DNA of 52,093 nucleotides. It comes from Gammaproteobacteria bacterium (lineage in GTDB: Bacteria > Pseudomonadota > Gammaproteobacteria > Acidiferrobacterales > Sulfurifustaceae). Of the stretch, positions 45,553-52,093 are shown one piece after another. The position numbers and the translations under genes were made by a program. Below the pieces are notes generated by a model that was not told the DNA's origin, did not search any database, and saw nothing but the letters and a program-made list of their open reading frames with translations. How positions within the stretch are numbered: position 1 is the first letter of the stretch; each line of letters starts with the position of its first letter. The stretch lies in NCBI GenBank assembly GCA_016199745.1, contig JACQFZ010000047.1:1-52093 (forward strand), in the 5' to 3' direction.

Positions 45553-46650
45553 TCAGTTCTTGGCATAGTCGTAGTCCCCCCTGCTCCATCGGTACACGAC
45601 GAATCCCGGCTCCGTGACATCACCCTTGGAGTCGAAGGCAATCCGGCCAAGCACGGTATTGAAACGATTACCACTCTTTAGCGCCTTAGCAACTTCCGAG
45701 GTCTGCATAGTGCCGCTACGTTTCACCGCCTGCGCCCACGCCTGCACCGCCGCGTAGGCGTGAAGTGCATAGCCGTCCGGTTTGAAACCTTGTTTAAGGA
45801 ATTTGTCCACAATCGATTTATTCTGTGGATTACGCCAGGGCTCGAGACTGTAAGTCATGAGAGTCCCTTCGCCTGCGTCACCGACGATGGTCCAATAATC
45901 GCGAGTAATCAGCGCATCGGCGCCCATGAGCGTTGCCTTGAGTCCGAGCGCACGCGCTTGGCGCACGATCAATCCAGCCTCCGGATGGTAACCACCGTAG
46001 TAAATCAGGCCGATATTCTTCTGCTTCATTTTTTCTACAATCGCGGAATAATCTTTCTCTCCGGGAATGATCGCTTCGTAGAGTGACTCGGGCTTGCCGA
46101 GCTTGTTCATAGCTTTGCGGGTCGCCTCCGCCAAACCTTTTCCATACGTGGCATTGTCGTGCAGGATCGCAACATTCACGTCGCGGTAATAACGGGCAAT
46201 GTAGCGCCCACTAATCGTACCTTGTTCGTCATCACGGCCACACGCGCGGAAGACATTGTCGAGCCCACGTTCGGTGAACGTCGGATTAGTTGAGCTTGGG
46301 GAAATTTGCACGATGCCATGCGAGTGATACACATCGGAGGCAGCGATTGAGGCATCGGAACAATCGTGGCCGACGACGAGTATTACCTTCTTGTCCGCCA
46401 TTTGTCGCGCGACAGTGACGGCCTTCTGAGCGTCACAGAAATCGTCCCCAACTTCGACGACCAGCTTTTGACCGAGTAGGCCGCCACTGGCGTTGATATC
46501 GGCTACCGCTGCTTCCGTTCCACGACGTATACGCTCTCCGAAGGAGGCGTCGTTCCCGCTCATGGGGCCGACAGCGGCGATCCGCAGCTCGGCCTGCGCG
46601 ACCGCGGCCAACAGCAGAGCCGCAATGAGGACAATAACACGCGTTATCAT
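45553..46650 (-). CDS. LivJ-like periplasmic amino-acid/amide-binding protein
   Basis: The 365-residue product has a signal peptide (MITRVIVLIAALLLAAVAQA) and one type I periplasmic binding domain. It is a close paralogue of the sensor half of the fused regulator: shared VADINASGGLLG, LVVGHDCS, QISPSSTNP, TERGLDNVFR and FLKQG segments, and it ends WSRGDYDYAKN where the regulator continues WSNGKFDYAKETHV into its first membrane helix. The upstream 20 bp are also alike. No ABC transporter permease or ATPase genes accompany it, so import is unlikely from this locus alone; it may buffer or compete for the ligand. GGAGG precedes the ATG. Confidence 0.92.
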   Translation of the reverse strand: MITRVIVLIAALLLAAVAQAELRIAAVGPMSGNDASFGERIRRGTEAAVADINASGGLLGQKLVVEVGDDFCDAQKAVTVARQMADKKVILVVGHDCSDASIAASDVYHSHGIVQISPSSTNPTFTERGLDNVFRACGRDDEQGTISGRYIARYYRDVNVAILHDNATYGKGLAEATRKAMNKLGKPESLYEAIIPGEKDYSAIVEKMKQKNIGLIYYGGYHPEAGLIVRQARALGLKATLMGADALITRDYWTIVGDAGEGTLMTYSLEPWRNPQNKSIVDKFLKQGFKPDGYALHAYAAVQAWAQAVKRSGTMQTSEVAKALKSGNRFNTVLGRIAFDSKGDVTEPGFVVYRWSRGDYDYAKN

Positions 46651-46720
46651 TTTAGAACCTCCATGTTCGGAAGTAAGTGGCGAGTATTTTTAGTTCAGTA
46701 TAGTAATGTTTCGGGGTTAG

Positions 46721-49213
46721 CTAGCTGCGACGTACGACTTTAGGCACGTCACCATAATAGGATGAACCGCCACCGGTTTTTTCCGCAAACGATTCCTTCG
46801 GAACCGGCCGGCAGAAGAGGTATCCCTGGAAAATATCGCCGCCGAGGCTGCGCAACATCGAAGCCTCGGCCTCGGTCTCGATACCTTCCGCCACGACGTC
46901 CAGCTTAAGTGCCTGAGACATTTGCAGAATCGCCTGGACCATAGCGGCGTTGGCGGTGTTGGTATCGAGATTGCGGATGAACGCACGGTCGATCTTGATA
47001 GTGTCGATCGGCAGGTTCGCTAAGTAGCTGAGCGAGGAATAGCCGGTACCGAAGTCGTCGATCGCGATATGCACGCCAAGCGCCTTCAGATTTTGCAGAA
47101 CCGTTGCTGCCGAATCGGGATCCGCCACCAAAACCGATTCGGTGATTTCCACCTTCAGCTGAGCAGGCGGCATACCGCTGCTTTGTAGAACTTCGGCAAT
47201 CGTGGAAACGAAGTCGGGCTGCGCCAGTTGCTGCGCCGAGATGTTGACGCTCAATTGCAGCGGCGGCACATGACCGTTGTTCAGCTCGTGCCAATCGCAC
47301 GCAGCGCGGTGCATGACCCAGCGCGAGAGCGGCAGAATCAATCGGGTCTCCTCGGCGAGCGGAATGAAGAGATTGGGCGGGACCAGTCCGCGCTCGGGAT
47401 GCTGCCAACGCACCAATGCCTCCATACCGACGACGGCGCCGCGTTTCAGCGAATAGAACGGTTGATAGTGCAGTACCAACTCGTCGTGTTCGATCGCACG
47501 GCGCAACGCCCACTCCATCGACAGCCGCTCGGAGGCGGCGCGTGTCATCGTCGTCGAGTAACGCTTGTAGCTGTTCTCGCTCTGCTTGGTCGCCAGATTG
47601 AGTGCCGTGTCCACATTCTCGATCAGTGTCTCGACATCCAAACCATCTTCCGGATAAACACCGATACCGATACAGCTGGCCGGGATCAGTGTTTCGTCCG
47701 CGAGCGCCAGCGGGGCATTGAGCAGAGCGATCACATCTTGCGCTACCGTTTCCGCGTCGCCAGGCGCGGCGATGTCCTCGAGGATCAGGCCGAACTTATC
47801 GCCCTCCAGTCGCGCCACCGTATCTTCAGTGCGCACGCGATTTTGTAAACGTTGTGCCACGGTGCGCAACAACTGATCGCCGGCGTGATAGCCGAGCGAG
47901 TCGTTGATGGCGCGGAAATGGTAGAGATCGACGAACAAAATCGCAAAGCGGGCACCGCGACGCTTGGTGCGTTTCACAGCGTGGTCGAGACGATCCTCGA
48001 ACACGCGCCGATTCGGCAACTTCGTTAGCGGATCCTGGTAGGCGATGCGACGGATCTGGTCCTCTTCGCGCTTGCGCTCGCTGATGTCGCCGAAGACAAC
48101 GATGCGCCCAACCGCTGTACCGTGCCGATCGTGTACTGTCGTGATGGTCTGCCACACCGGAAACGCCTCGCCATTCTTACGGCGGTACCAGGCCTCGCCT
48201 TCCCATTTCTCGGTCGTGCGCACGGTAGCCATAACCGCGTCGTGAAAGGCAGCCGCATTTTGGTCGGAAAGCCAGCGGCGCAACGGAGTTCCTGTGGCCT
48301 CGGCGACGCTATAACCAGTGATTGCTGTCGCTGCCGGATTTATCTTGGTGATGCGCCCGTCGACGTCGGTGATCAACGTGCCCTGCAGCGTGTCGTCGAA
48401 CACACGCGCGGTTAGCCGTATCTCGGCGTCCAACAAAATGTTCTCGCGGCGCATGCGCAGCGATTGCAGTAGATTGCGATGGTAGCTAAACGCTGTCAGT
48501 GCCAGCGTCGATCCGAATAACGCCACCAACACCGCAACACTGATACTGGCGTACTGATCGCTTTGAATTTCCCACACCGTCAGTGGCATCAGCGCGGGGA
48601 TCAGAAAAGAGAGATAGGCCCGGTAGGATGCCCCGGTAGAGACAATAGTGGCAGCAGTGATACCGGCCAGCGTCAGTACGATAAACAATTGATGCACGAG
48701 CGACGGCGTGTACTCGGGTAGCCACCCGGCCAAACCCCAGGTACTACCGCCGATGACCGCCCCTAACGTATATATCCTCTCCCAACGCTTAGGCTCGGGC
48801 GAATGCGAACGCCGGAACGCGAGCGTCACAACGATACGCAGTAACGTGACCACCACCACCGCACTGATCCAGGCCATGAGCCAGGTCGGATGGGTTTCGT
48901 ACCACAACACCGCCCCCAAGAGGGCGGCGATTCCGAAACTCATCACTAAGGTCGGCGTTGCCTGCCGATATAGCAAGCTAACACGCTCCGCTTCCGGATC
49001 GGGCGCCGCCGGCGAGAGGTCCATCCGATGAGCATCCACGCACGGCTCGGTTAAGCTCGCATGTACCGGGGTCTGATCGAGTACTGGCACTCGCGTGGTA
49101 TCAAGAAACCCGTTTTGATAGGACGCCGAACGGCGTCCAAGACCACTGGCGTACCGCCTAAGTCGGGTCAACCATGAGGTCAGATTGGATATACGGTCGA
49201 CGATCCCTATCAT
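46721..49213 (-). CDS. Membrane PAS-GGDEF-EAL protein, likely c-di-GMP phosphodiesterase
   Basis: The 830-residue product has a 85-residue hydrophilic lead, about six membrane helices (residues 88-250), a PAS domain (about 270-385: DDTLQGTLITDVDGRITKIN to VVFGDISERKREEDQ), a GGDEF domain (DPLTKLPNRRVFEDRL; signature reads RLEGDKF instead of RxGGDEF, so cyclase activity should be lost) and an EAL domain with intact catalytic motifs (MEALVRW, SVNISAQQ, EITESVLV, AIDDFGTGYSSLSYL, KIDRAFI, VAEGIETEAE). It should hydrolyse c-di-GMP, with the degenerate GGDEF possibly acting as a GTP sensor. Confidence 0.93.
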   Translation of the reverse strand: MIGIVDRISNLTSWLTRLRRYASGLGRRSASYQNGFLDTTRVPVLDQTPVHASLTEPCVDAHRMDLSPAAPDPEAERVSLLYRQATPTLVMSFGIAALLGAVLWYETHPTWLMAWISAVVVVTLLRIVVTLAFRRSHSPEPKRWERIYTLGAVIGGSTWGLAGWLPEYTPSLVHQLFIVLTLAGITAATIVSTGASYRAYLSFLIPALMPLTVWEIQSDQYASISVAVLVALFGSTLALTAFSYHRNLLQSLRMRRENILLDAEIRLTARVFDDTLQGTLITDVDGRITKINPAATAITGYSVAEATGTPLRRWLSDQNAAAFHDAVMATVRTTEKWEGEAWYRRKNGEAFPVWQTITTVHDRHGTAVGRIVVFGDISERKREEDQIRRIAYQDPLTKLPNRRVFEDRLDHAVKRTKRRGARFAILFVDLYHFRAINDSLGYHAGDQLLRTVAQRLQNRVRTEDTVARLEGDKFGLILEDIAAPGDAETVAQDVIALLNAPLALADETLIPASCIGIGVYPEDGLDVETLIENVDTALNLATKQSENSYKRYSTTMTRAASERLSMEWALRRAIEHDELVLHYQPFYSLKRGAVVGMEALVRWQHPERGLVPPNLFIPLAEETRLILPLSRWVMHRAACDWHELNNGHVPPLQLSVNISAQQLAQPDFVSTIAEVLQSSGMPPAQLKVEITESVLVADPDSAATVLQNLKALGVHIAIDDFGTGYSSLSYLANLPIDTIKIDRAFIRNLDTNTANAAMVQAILQMSQALKLDVVAEGIETEAEASMLRSLGGDIFQGYLFCRPVPKESFAEKTGGGSSYYGDVPKVVRRS

Positions 49214-49977
49214 TGTGCTCCACCGTACCGTTAGATCACACGCGATAATCGTAACGACGGGAGCAGCGGCCCTTGCACCGATACATGGGTTAACGTCTCG
49301 TCGCTGGCGCGTAGATATTTAAGAACGGAGCGATAGCCTACGTTCTTCTTGAACAGCATTGGAACCACGACGGCACCCCCATTCCATTGTTTGCATCAAT
49401 TACCATACAGTTGAGCAATATCCATACCACACGAATAGGTTCGCACCTTATATATGCGGTTACGTGGGATGTATGACTACTCTGCAAGTGTAGGTGACGG
49501 GAAACCGACACCCCAACCCATTTACGGCGCACCAATGGCGGGACGTTCCGGCGCACGACCCTGTGCCGGACGCTCAGGGGAAGCTACAACAACCGATCTA
49601 ACAACCGCGAACGCAGCAACTCACCGATCTCGTGGACGGCATTGATACCGGTCGATTCGAGACGGGATAAGGCGTTTTTATAATTTTGCATGATGGCGCC
49701 GAGAATCGATGTGAGTGGTATGCCACTGAGCTGAATCGGCGTTTACTTCGTGAAAACGCCGCGCTAGCATCGCGGCGTTACGGCCGCTGCTCATCCCGCA
49801 ATCAGCGTGTCGATAAAAAAAGCAGTTTGTTGGATCACGGATAACAAGGAAACGGAGGAACGCGCATATGCCGCTCATCCTGACGCCTATTCGGCGCCGC
49901 CGGAAGTTTTCATCACGAAATCTTCTGCCGCTTAGTTATTTATATATAACGACACACCTTTGGAAGGGAGTCCATTC
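49214..49977. other. Long intergenic region upstream of hcp
   Basis: This 764-bp region contains no gene that I can support. It holds an imperfect dyad (TCCGGCGCA...TGTGCCGGA near 49548) and the perfect hairpin AACGCCGCG-N7-CGCGGCGTT at 49755-49779. A 46-codon frame (49868-50008) starts behind a good ACGGAGGA but runs into hcp in another frame; it could be a leader peptide. TATATATA near 49940 may be part of the hcp promoter. Confidence 0.4.
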
Positions 49978-50466
49978 ATGTCTGTGTTCATCTTCGTACC
50001 CGGCGTAAAAGGCGAAACATCCGATAAAGGGCATTCCGGATGGATCGATGTTATTCAATGGAATTGGGGTACATCGCGCAAGATCACCTCGGCGACGTCG
50101 ACCCGGGGAGATCGTGAGAGCACCAACACTATCACCACCGACCTCGAGTTCAGCAAAACCATGGACAGCGCAACGCCCCAGTTATTTTTGGAAGCGTGTT
50201 GCGGCACCGGGAAGGATTTCATCCTCCGACTCACCAAGACCGGAACCGGCGCCGGCGCCGATGTCTTCGGGGAATTCGTACTGAAACACGCGCTGATCAA
50301 CAAGTACAAACTTGGCGGCTATACCACCGACCGCCGCCGACCGATCGAGCACTTCGGGGTCAGCTTCACCGCGATCGAGATGCGTTACACCCCGTACGAC
50401 GAAGACGGGAAAATTTTGTCGCCGATTGCGGTGGGGTTTAATACGGCGACGAATACTAAGAGCTAA
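49978..50466 (+). CDS. hcp: Hcp, type VI secretion tube protein
   Basis: The 162-residue product has the Hcp fold: MSVFIFVPGVKGETSDKGHS, then GWIDVIQWNWGTSRKI, FSKTMDSATPQLFLEACCGT and the C-terminal FTAIEMRYTPYDEDGKILSP followed by IAVGFNTATN. Hcp hexamers stack into the T6SS tube and bind small effectors inside. The ATG at 49978 is chosen because GGAAGGGAG lies 8 bases upstream; an earlier in-frame TTG is within that site. No other T6SS structural genes are in the window, so this is an orphan hcp that travels with its effector, the Tse2-like toxin 30 bp downstream. Confidence 0.95.
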   Translation: MSVFIFVPGVKGETSDKGHSGWIDVIQWNWGTSRKITSATSTRGDRESTNTITTDLEFSKTMDSATPQLFLEACCGTGKDFILRLTKTGTGAGADVFGEFVLKHALINKYKLGGYTTDRRRPIEHFGVSFTAIEMRYTPYDEDGKILSPIAVGFNTATNTKS

Positions 50467-50496
50467 CGACAAGGACATCATAGGAGGATTTGAGGA

Positions 50497-51024
50497 ATGA
50501 ACATTTTGCCGGACACCATGACCAGAGAGGAAGCCGTCAAGTTGCTGGGACTAAGGCGCGCTACCGATCCCACAGTAACTTATCTAAGGCACCTCGACGT
50601 CGATTTGCTGCTTCGCCAGGGGTACACAGATGGTGATACTACTATTGACCTTCTAAGGATTCGCGAAGACAGTCGTCCAAGGAAGCAGCTAAATAAAGTC
50701 ACTGGCTTGATGGTTCCAAAGGCAATAGATGTAATTACCTATAAACAAGAAGGTGAGCTTTACGTACTTGGGATGTCGGGCGGAATTTCGTTATTCAACG
50801 AATTTAATGACAGGCGCAAACTAGGAAAGAAGGGCTGTTGGTACATCCTTGATAAAAATGTTCCAATTCCCGACGGCATTATCATTGCAAAGAATGCGAA
50901 ACCGTATCCTGGTGGTAGGCTTTATCACTATGCTTTTCAACCTGCCTACGATATGAAATATGAAGAGTTTGTAGGTTTACTACGTGGCTTGATTCCGTAT
51001 TTGGCACCGGTATGTCAGATCTAA
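50497..51024 (+). CDS. Tse2-like ADP-ribosyltransferase-fold toxin
   Basis: The 175-residue product resembles Tse2 of Pseudomonas aeruginosa, an Hcp-dependent cytoplasmic T6SS toxin. The shared pattern is GxLYxxxxxGGxSxF (here GELYVLGMSGGISLFNEF), a short linker, WYILxxxVPIPDGIIIAKNA (Tse2: FVIPDGTDIPPDLKVKQD), and RLYHYAFQPAYDMKYEEF (Tse2: THYTIMPAKPMYREVL). Tse2 is 158 residues, so length agrees. The N-terminal third has no match that I recognise. AGGAGG lies ahead of the ATG, hcp is directly upstream, and the immunity gene overlaps the last 13 bases. The base composition is AT-rich. Assignment is by motif memory. Confidence 0.72.
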   Translation: MNILPDTMTREEAVKLLGLRRATDPTVTYLRHLDVDLLLRQGYTDGDTTIDLLRIREDSRPRKQLNKVTGLMVPKAIDVITYKQEGELYVLGMSGGISLFNEFNDRRKLGKKGCWYILDKNVPIPDGIIIAKNAKPYPGGRLYHYAFQPAYDMKYEEFVGLLRGLIPYLAPVCQI

Positions 51025-51509
51025 GAATATTAACGTCCGCGCAAATCACTGGAATTCGATCAGCGATCGAATTCCAGATTTGGGCCATGGAAACCGCAAT
51101 CGAAAGGGACGATCGAGAAGACGGTTTCTTGGATGTCCATGAACGGGGCGAAATGGAAGGTGACCTTATGTACTACGACTATCTGCAACATTTCTTTCAA
51201 CAGGCAGAAAAACAAGCGTTTGGGTTGGGAGAAGTCACCGCGGCCGGAATCAAATCAAAGATTCAACCCAACGCAGACGATATTCACGTACTGCAATACA
51301 AGGACGTTTCATTTATCGAATCGGCACTGGCTCATAAAGCAAGATACATCGAGCGAAGTCTGAAAGAGGATGATTTAACTACCGACGCCAGGAAACAGTT
51401 GGAACAGGACTTAAATCTTTATCAAGATCTATATACCATTTTTAACTATGCCGACATTGTTGCTCATGAACGCAGAGAGTTACCACAGATTGCTTGCCGG
51501 CTGAGATGA
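51012..51509 (+). CDS. Tandem Tsi2-like immunity protein
   Basis: The 165-residue product consists of two copies of a helical hairpin. The first (about 8-72: TSAQITGIRSAIEFQIWAME to QQAEKQAFG) and the second (about 98-155: IESALAHKARYIERSLKEDD to IFNYADIVA) share the pattern IxSALxxxxxxxExxLxxDD...L-x-YQ/DYLxxxFxxA. Tsi2, the 77-residue partner of Tse2, has the same two-helix plan with acidic residues (ELDAQLQNDDPQ...LLVGYDLAADDLKNA). A duplicated Tsi2 domain in one chain would be a new variant. The ATG overlaps the toxin stop, so the pair is co-translated. Confidence 0.65.
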   Translation: MSDLRILTSAQITGIRSAIEFQIWAMETAIERDDREDGFLDVHERGEMEGDLMYYDYLQHFFQQAEKQAFGLGEVTAAGIKSKIQPNADDIHVLQYKDVSFIESALAHKARYIERSLKEDDLTTDARKQLEQDLNLYQDLYTIFNYADIVAHERRELPQIACRLR

Positions 51510-51726
51510 TTGCTTCAGTTGGGTTGAAAGACGATTCACGCAGTCCTGTGCCCTCCCCCGCAAAAAAACGAGCAAGTCCCAACCCATTCGAGCCGGTGCT
51601 GCGGGTGTTCACGAACTACGGGTTAGCGTGCCTGGCAGATCGTCGGTCGCCGGCGCGTAGCGAATTATATCGGCGATGCTGGGCTCGTCTTCGATTACCC
51701 GCTTGCTCTATTAGCACCGTCACCAC
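51510..51726 (+). pseudogene. Remnant of a second toxin 3' end between the immunity genes
   Basis: A frame ending just before the second immunity gene reads RRRVANYIGDAGLVFDYPLA, then LLAPSPHD. Its position and the LLAP ending correspond to the toxin end YLAPVCQI, which overlaps the first immunity gene in the same way. It appears that a toxin-immunity unit was duplicated here and the second toxin then lost, apart from its tail. Weakly supported. Confidence 0.3.
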
Positions 51727-52044
51727 ATGACCGATTTAAGAATGCTCACTTCCTCACAGCTCACCGGCATTCGATCGGCGATCGAGTGCCAGATTCAGAG
51801 CATGCAGGTGGATATTACAAGGGACAATCAGGAACAGGGCTTTCTGGATCCCGACGAGCGAGCTGACATCCAAAACGATCTGCTTTATTACTTTCATTTG
51901 GAAGGCATGTTCCAAAAAGCCGAGAAGCAGGCGGTTGGTCTCGGTGAAGTTACTGTTAGTGGCGGTCCAAATCCGCGCCTAAATGCTGGCAAGCGCCTGA
52001 GCGAATTCGTCGGAAACAGAAACCGGCACGAGGTATTTTCCTAG
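51727..52044 (+). pseudogene. Second Tsi2-like immunity gene, cut by the terminal repeat
   Basis: Residues 1-75 (MTDLRMLTSSQLTGIRSAIE to KAEKQAVGLGEVT) are a clear paralogue of the first immunity protein (MSDLRILTSAQITGIRSAIE to QAEKQAFGLGEVT). Similarity ends at codon 51952-51954, exactly where the 140-bp terminal repeat begins, and the remaining 29 residues are encoded by the repeat. The gene has therefore lost its second Tsi2-like half, although the remaining single hairpin is about the size of Tsi2 itself and could still work. Confidence 0.7.
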
Positions 52045-52093
52045 AACGGTGGATCCGACAGGGGCGCCGCCGTCGTCGCAACGCGTTCTTGTT
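51954..52093. repeat. 140-bp terminal inverted repeat, right copy
   Basis: Exact reverse complement of bases 1-140. It starts TGTTAGTGGCGG inside the second immunity gene. Because the same end faces inward at both sides, two insertions of one element in opposite orientation would explain it. Confidence 0.85.

Noticed and set aside
49868-50008. 46-codon frame with a good ribosome-binding site ahead of hcp
   Set aside because: Arginine- and serine-rich with no motif, and it runs into hcp out of frame; at most a leader peptide, so not listed as a gene.
1-52093. Complete linear replicon (plasmid or phage) with terminal inverted repeats
   Set aside because: Both repeat junctions interrupt genes, there are no replication or phage structural genes, and the content is chromosomal, so a broken contig at a repeat is more likely.

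Overview
The window is a bacterial chromosome-type segment, most likely from a gammaproteobacterium. The pointers are the LexA-ImuA-ImuB-DnaE2 mutagenesis cassette, GcvA-type LysR regulators, high GC in the housekeeping genes and orphan type VI (T6SS) effector modules. I cannot name a genus. Base composition is uneven: the DNA-repair, serine-biosynthesis and signalling genes are GC-rich, while the two Hcp-linked modules at the ends and the amidinotransferase operon at 42.5-45.5 kb look clearly more AT-rich by eye, which suggests transferred DNA.

Layout. 1-1568: the tail of a broken hcp gene, an AHH-family nuclease toxin and its Imm11-like immunity protein. 1659-7593: SOS cassette lexA-imuA-imuB-dnaE2 on the minus strand behind a palindromic LexA-type box, with a long G-rich hairpin between imuB and dnaE2. 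7858-8745: relic of a short-chain dehydrogenase and a secreted I36-like protein. 8942-27619: a 17.6-kb gene for a 5,882-residue Rhs/YD-repeat polymorphic toxin with LysM domains, a predicted protein-glutamine deamidase domain and a C-terminal DUF6883-like domain; a DUF4926-like immunity gene and a cysteine-cluster protein follow it. 28385-31354: a one-piece SerC-like/SerA fusion. 31.4-32.1 kb: repeat-rich intergenic DNA. 32164-39274: two LysR regulators with divergent targets (a DMT exporter and a glutathione transferase), a metalloprotease, a dodecin, a degenerate GGDEF protein and an FMN-binding protein. 39352-46650: a membrane-spanning one-component regulator (periplasmic LivJ-like sensor, 7 TM, GAF-like region, Fis helix-turn-helix) divergent from an operon of amidinotransferase, DMT exporter and 2-oxoglutarate oxygenase, closed by a free-standing copy of the regulator's sensor domain. 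46721-49213: PAS-GGDEF-EAL protein. 49978-52093: hcp, a Tse2-like toxin and two Tsi2-like immunity genes, the second cut by the terminal repeat.

Two themes stand out. First, inter-bacterial warfare: three toxin-immunity sets (AHH/Imm11, Rhs glutaminase-DUF6883/DUF4926, Tse2/Tsi2), two of them attached to hcp. Second, a candidate autocrine chemical-signalling system: the amidinotransferase operon could make and export a guanidino compound that is sensed in the periplasm by the unusual fused regulator encoded divergently next to it. This second system is the best candidate for something undescribed.

The window begins and ends with the same 140-base sequence in inverted orientation. It cuts an hcp gene on the left and an immunity gene on the right, so it is most simply the same end of a mobile element inserted twice, in opposite orientation, where the assembly stopped.
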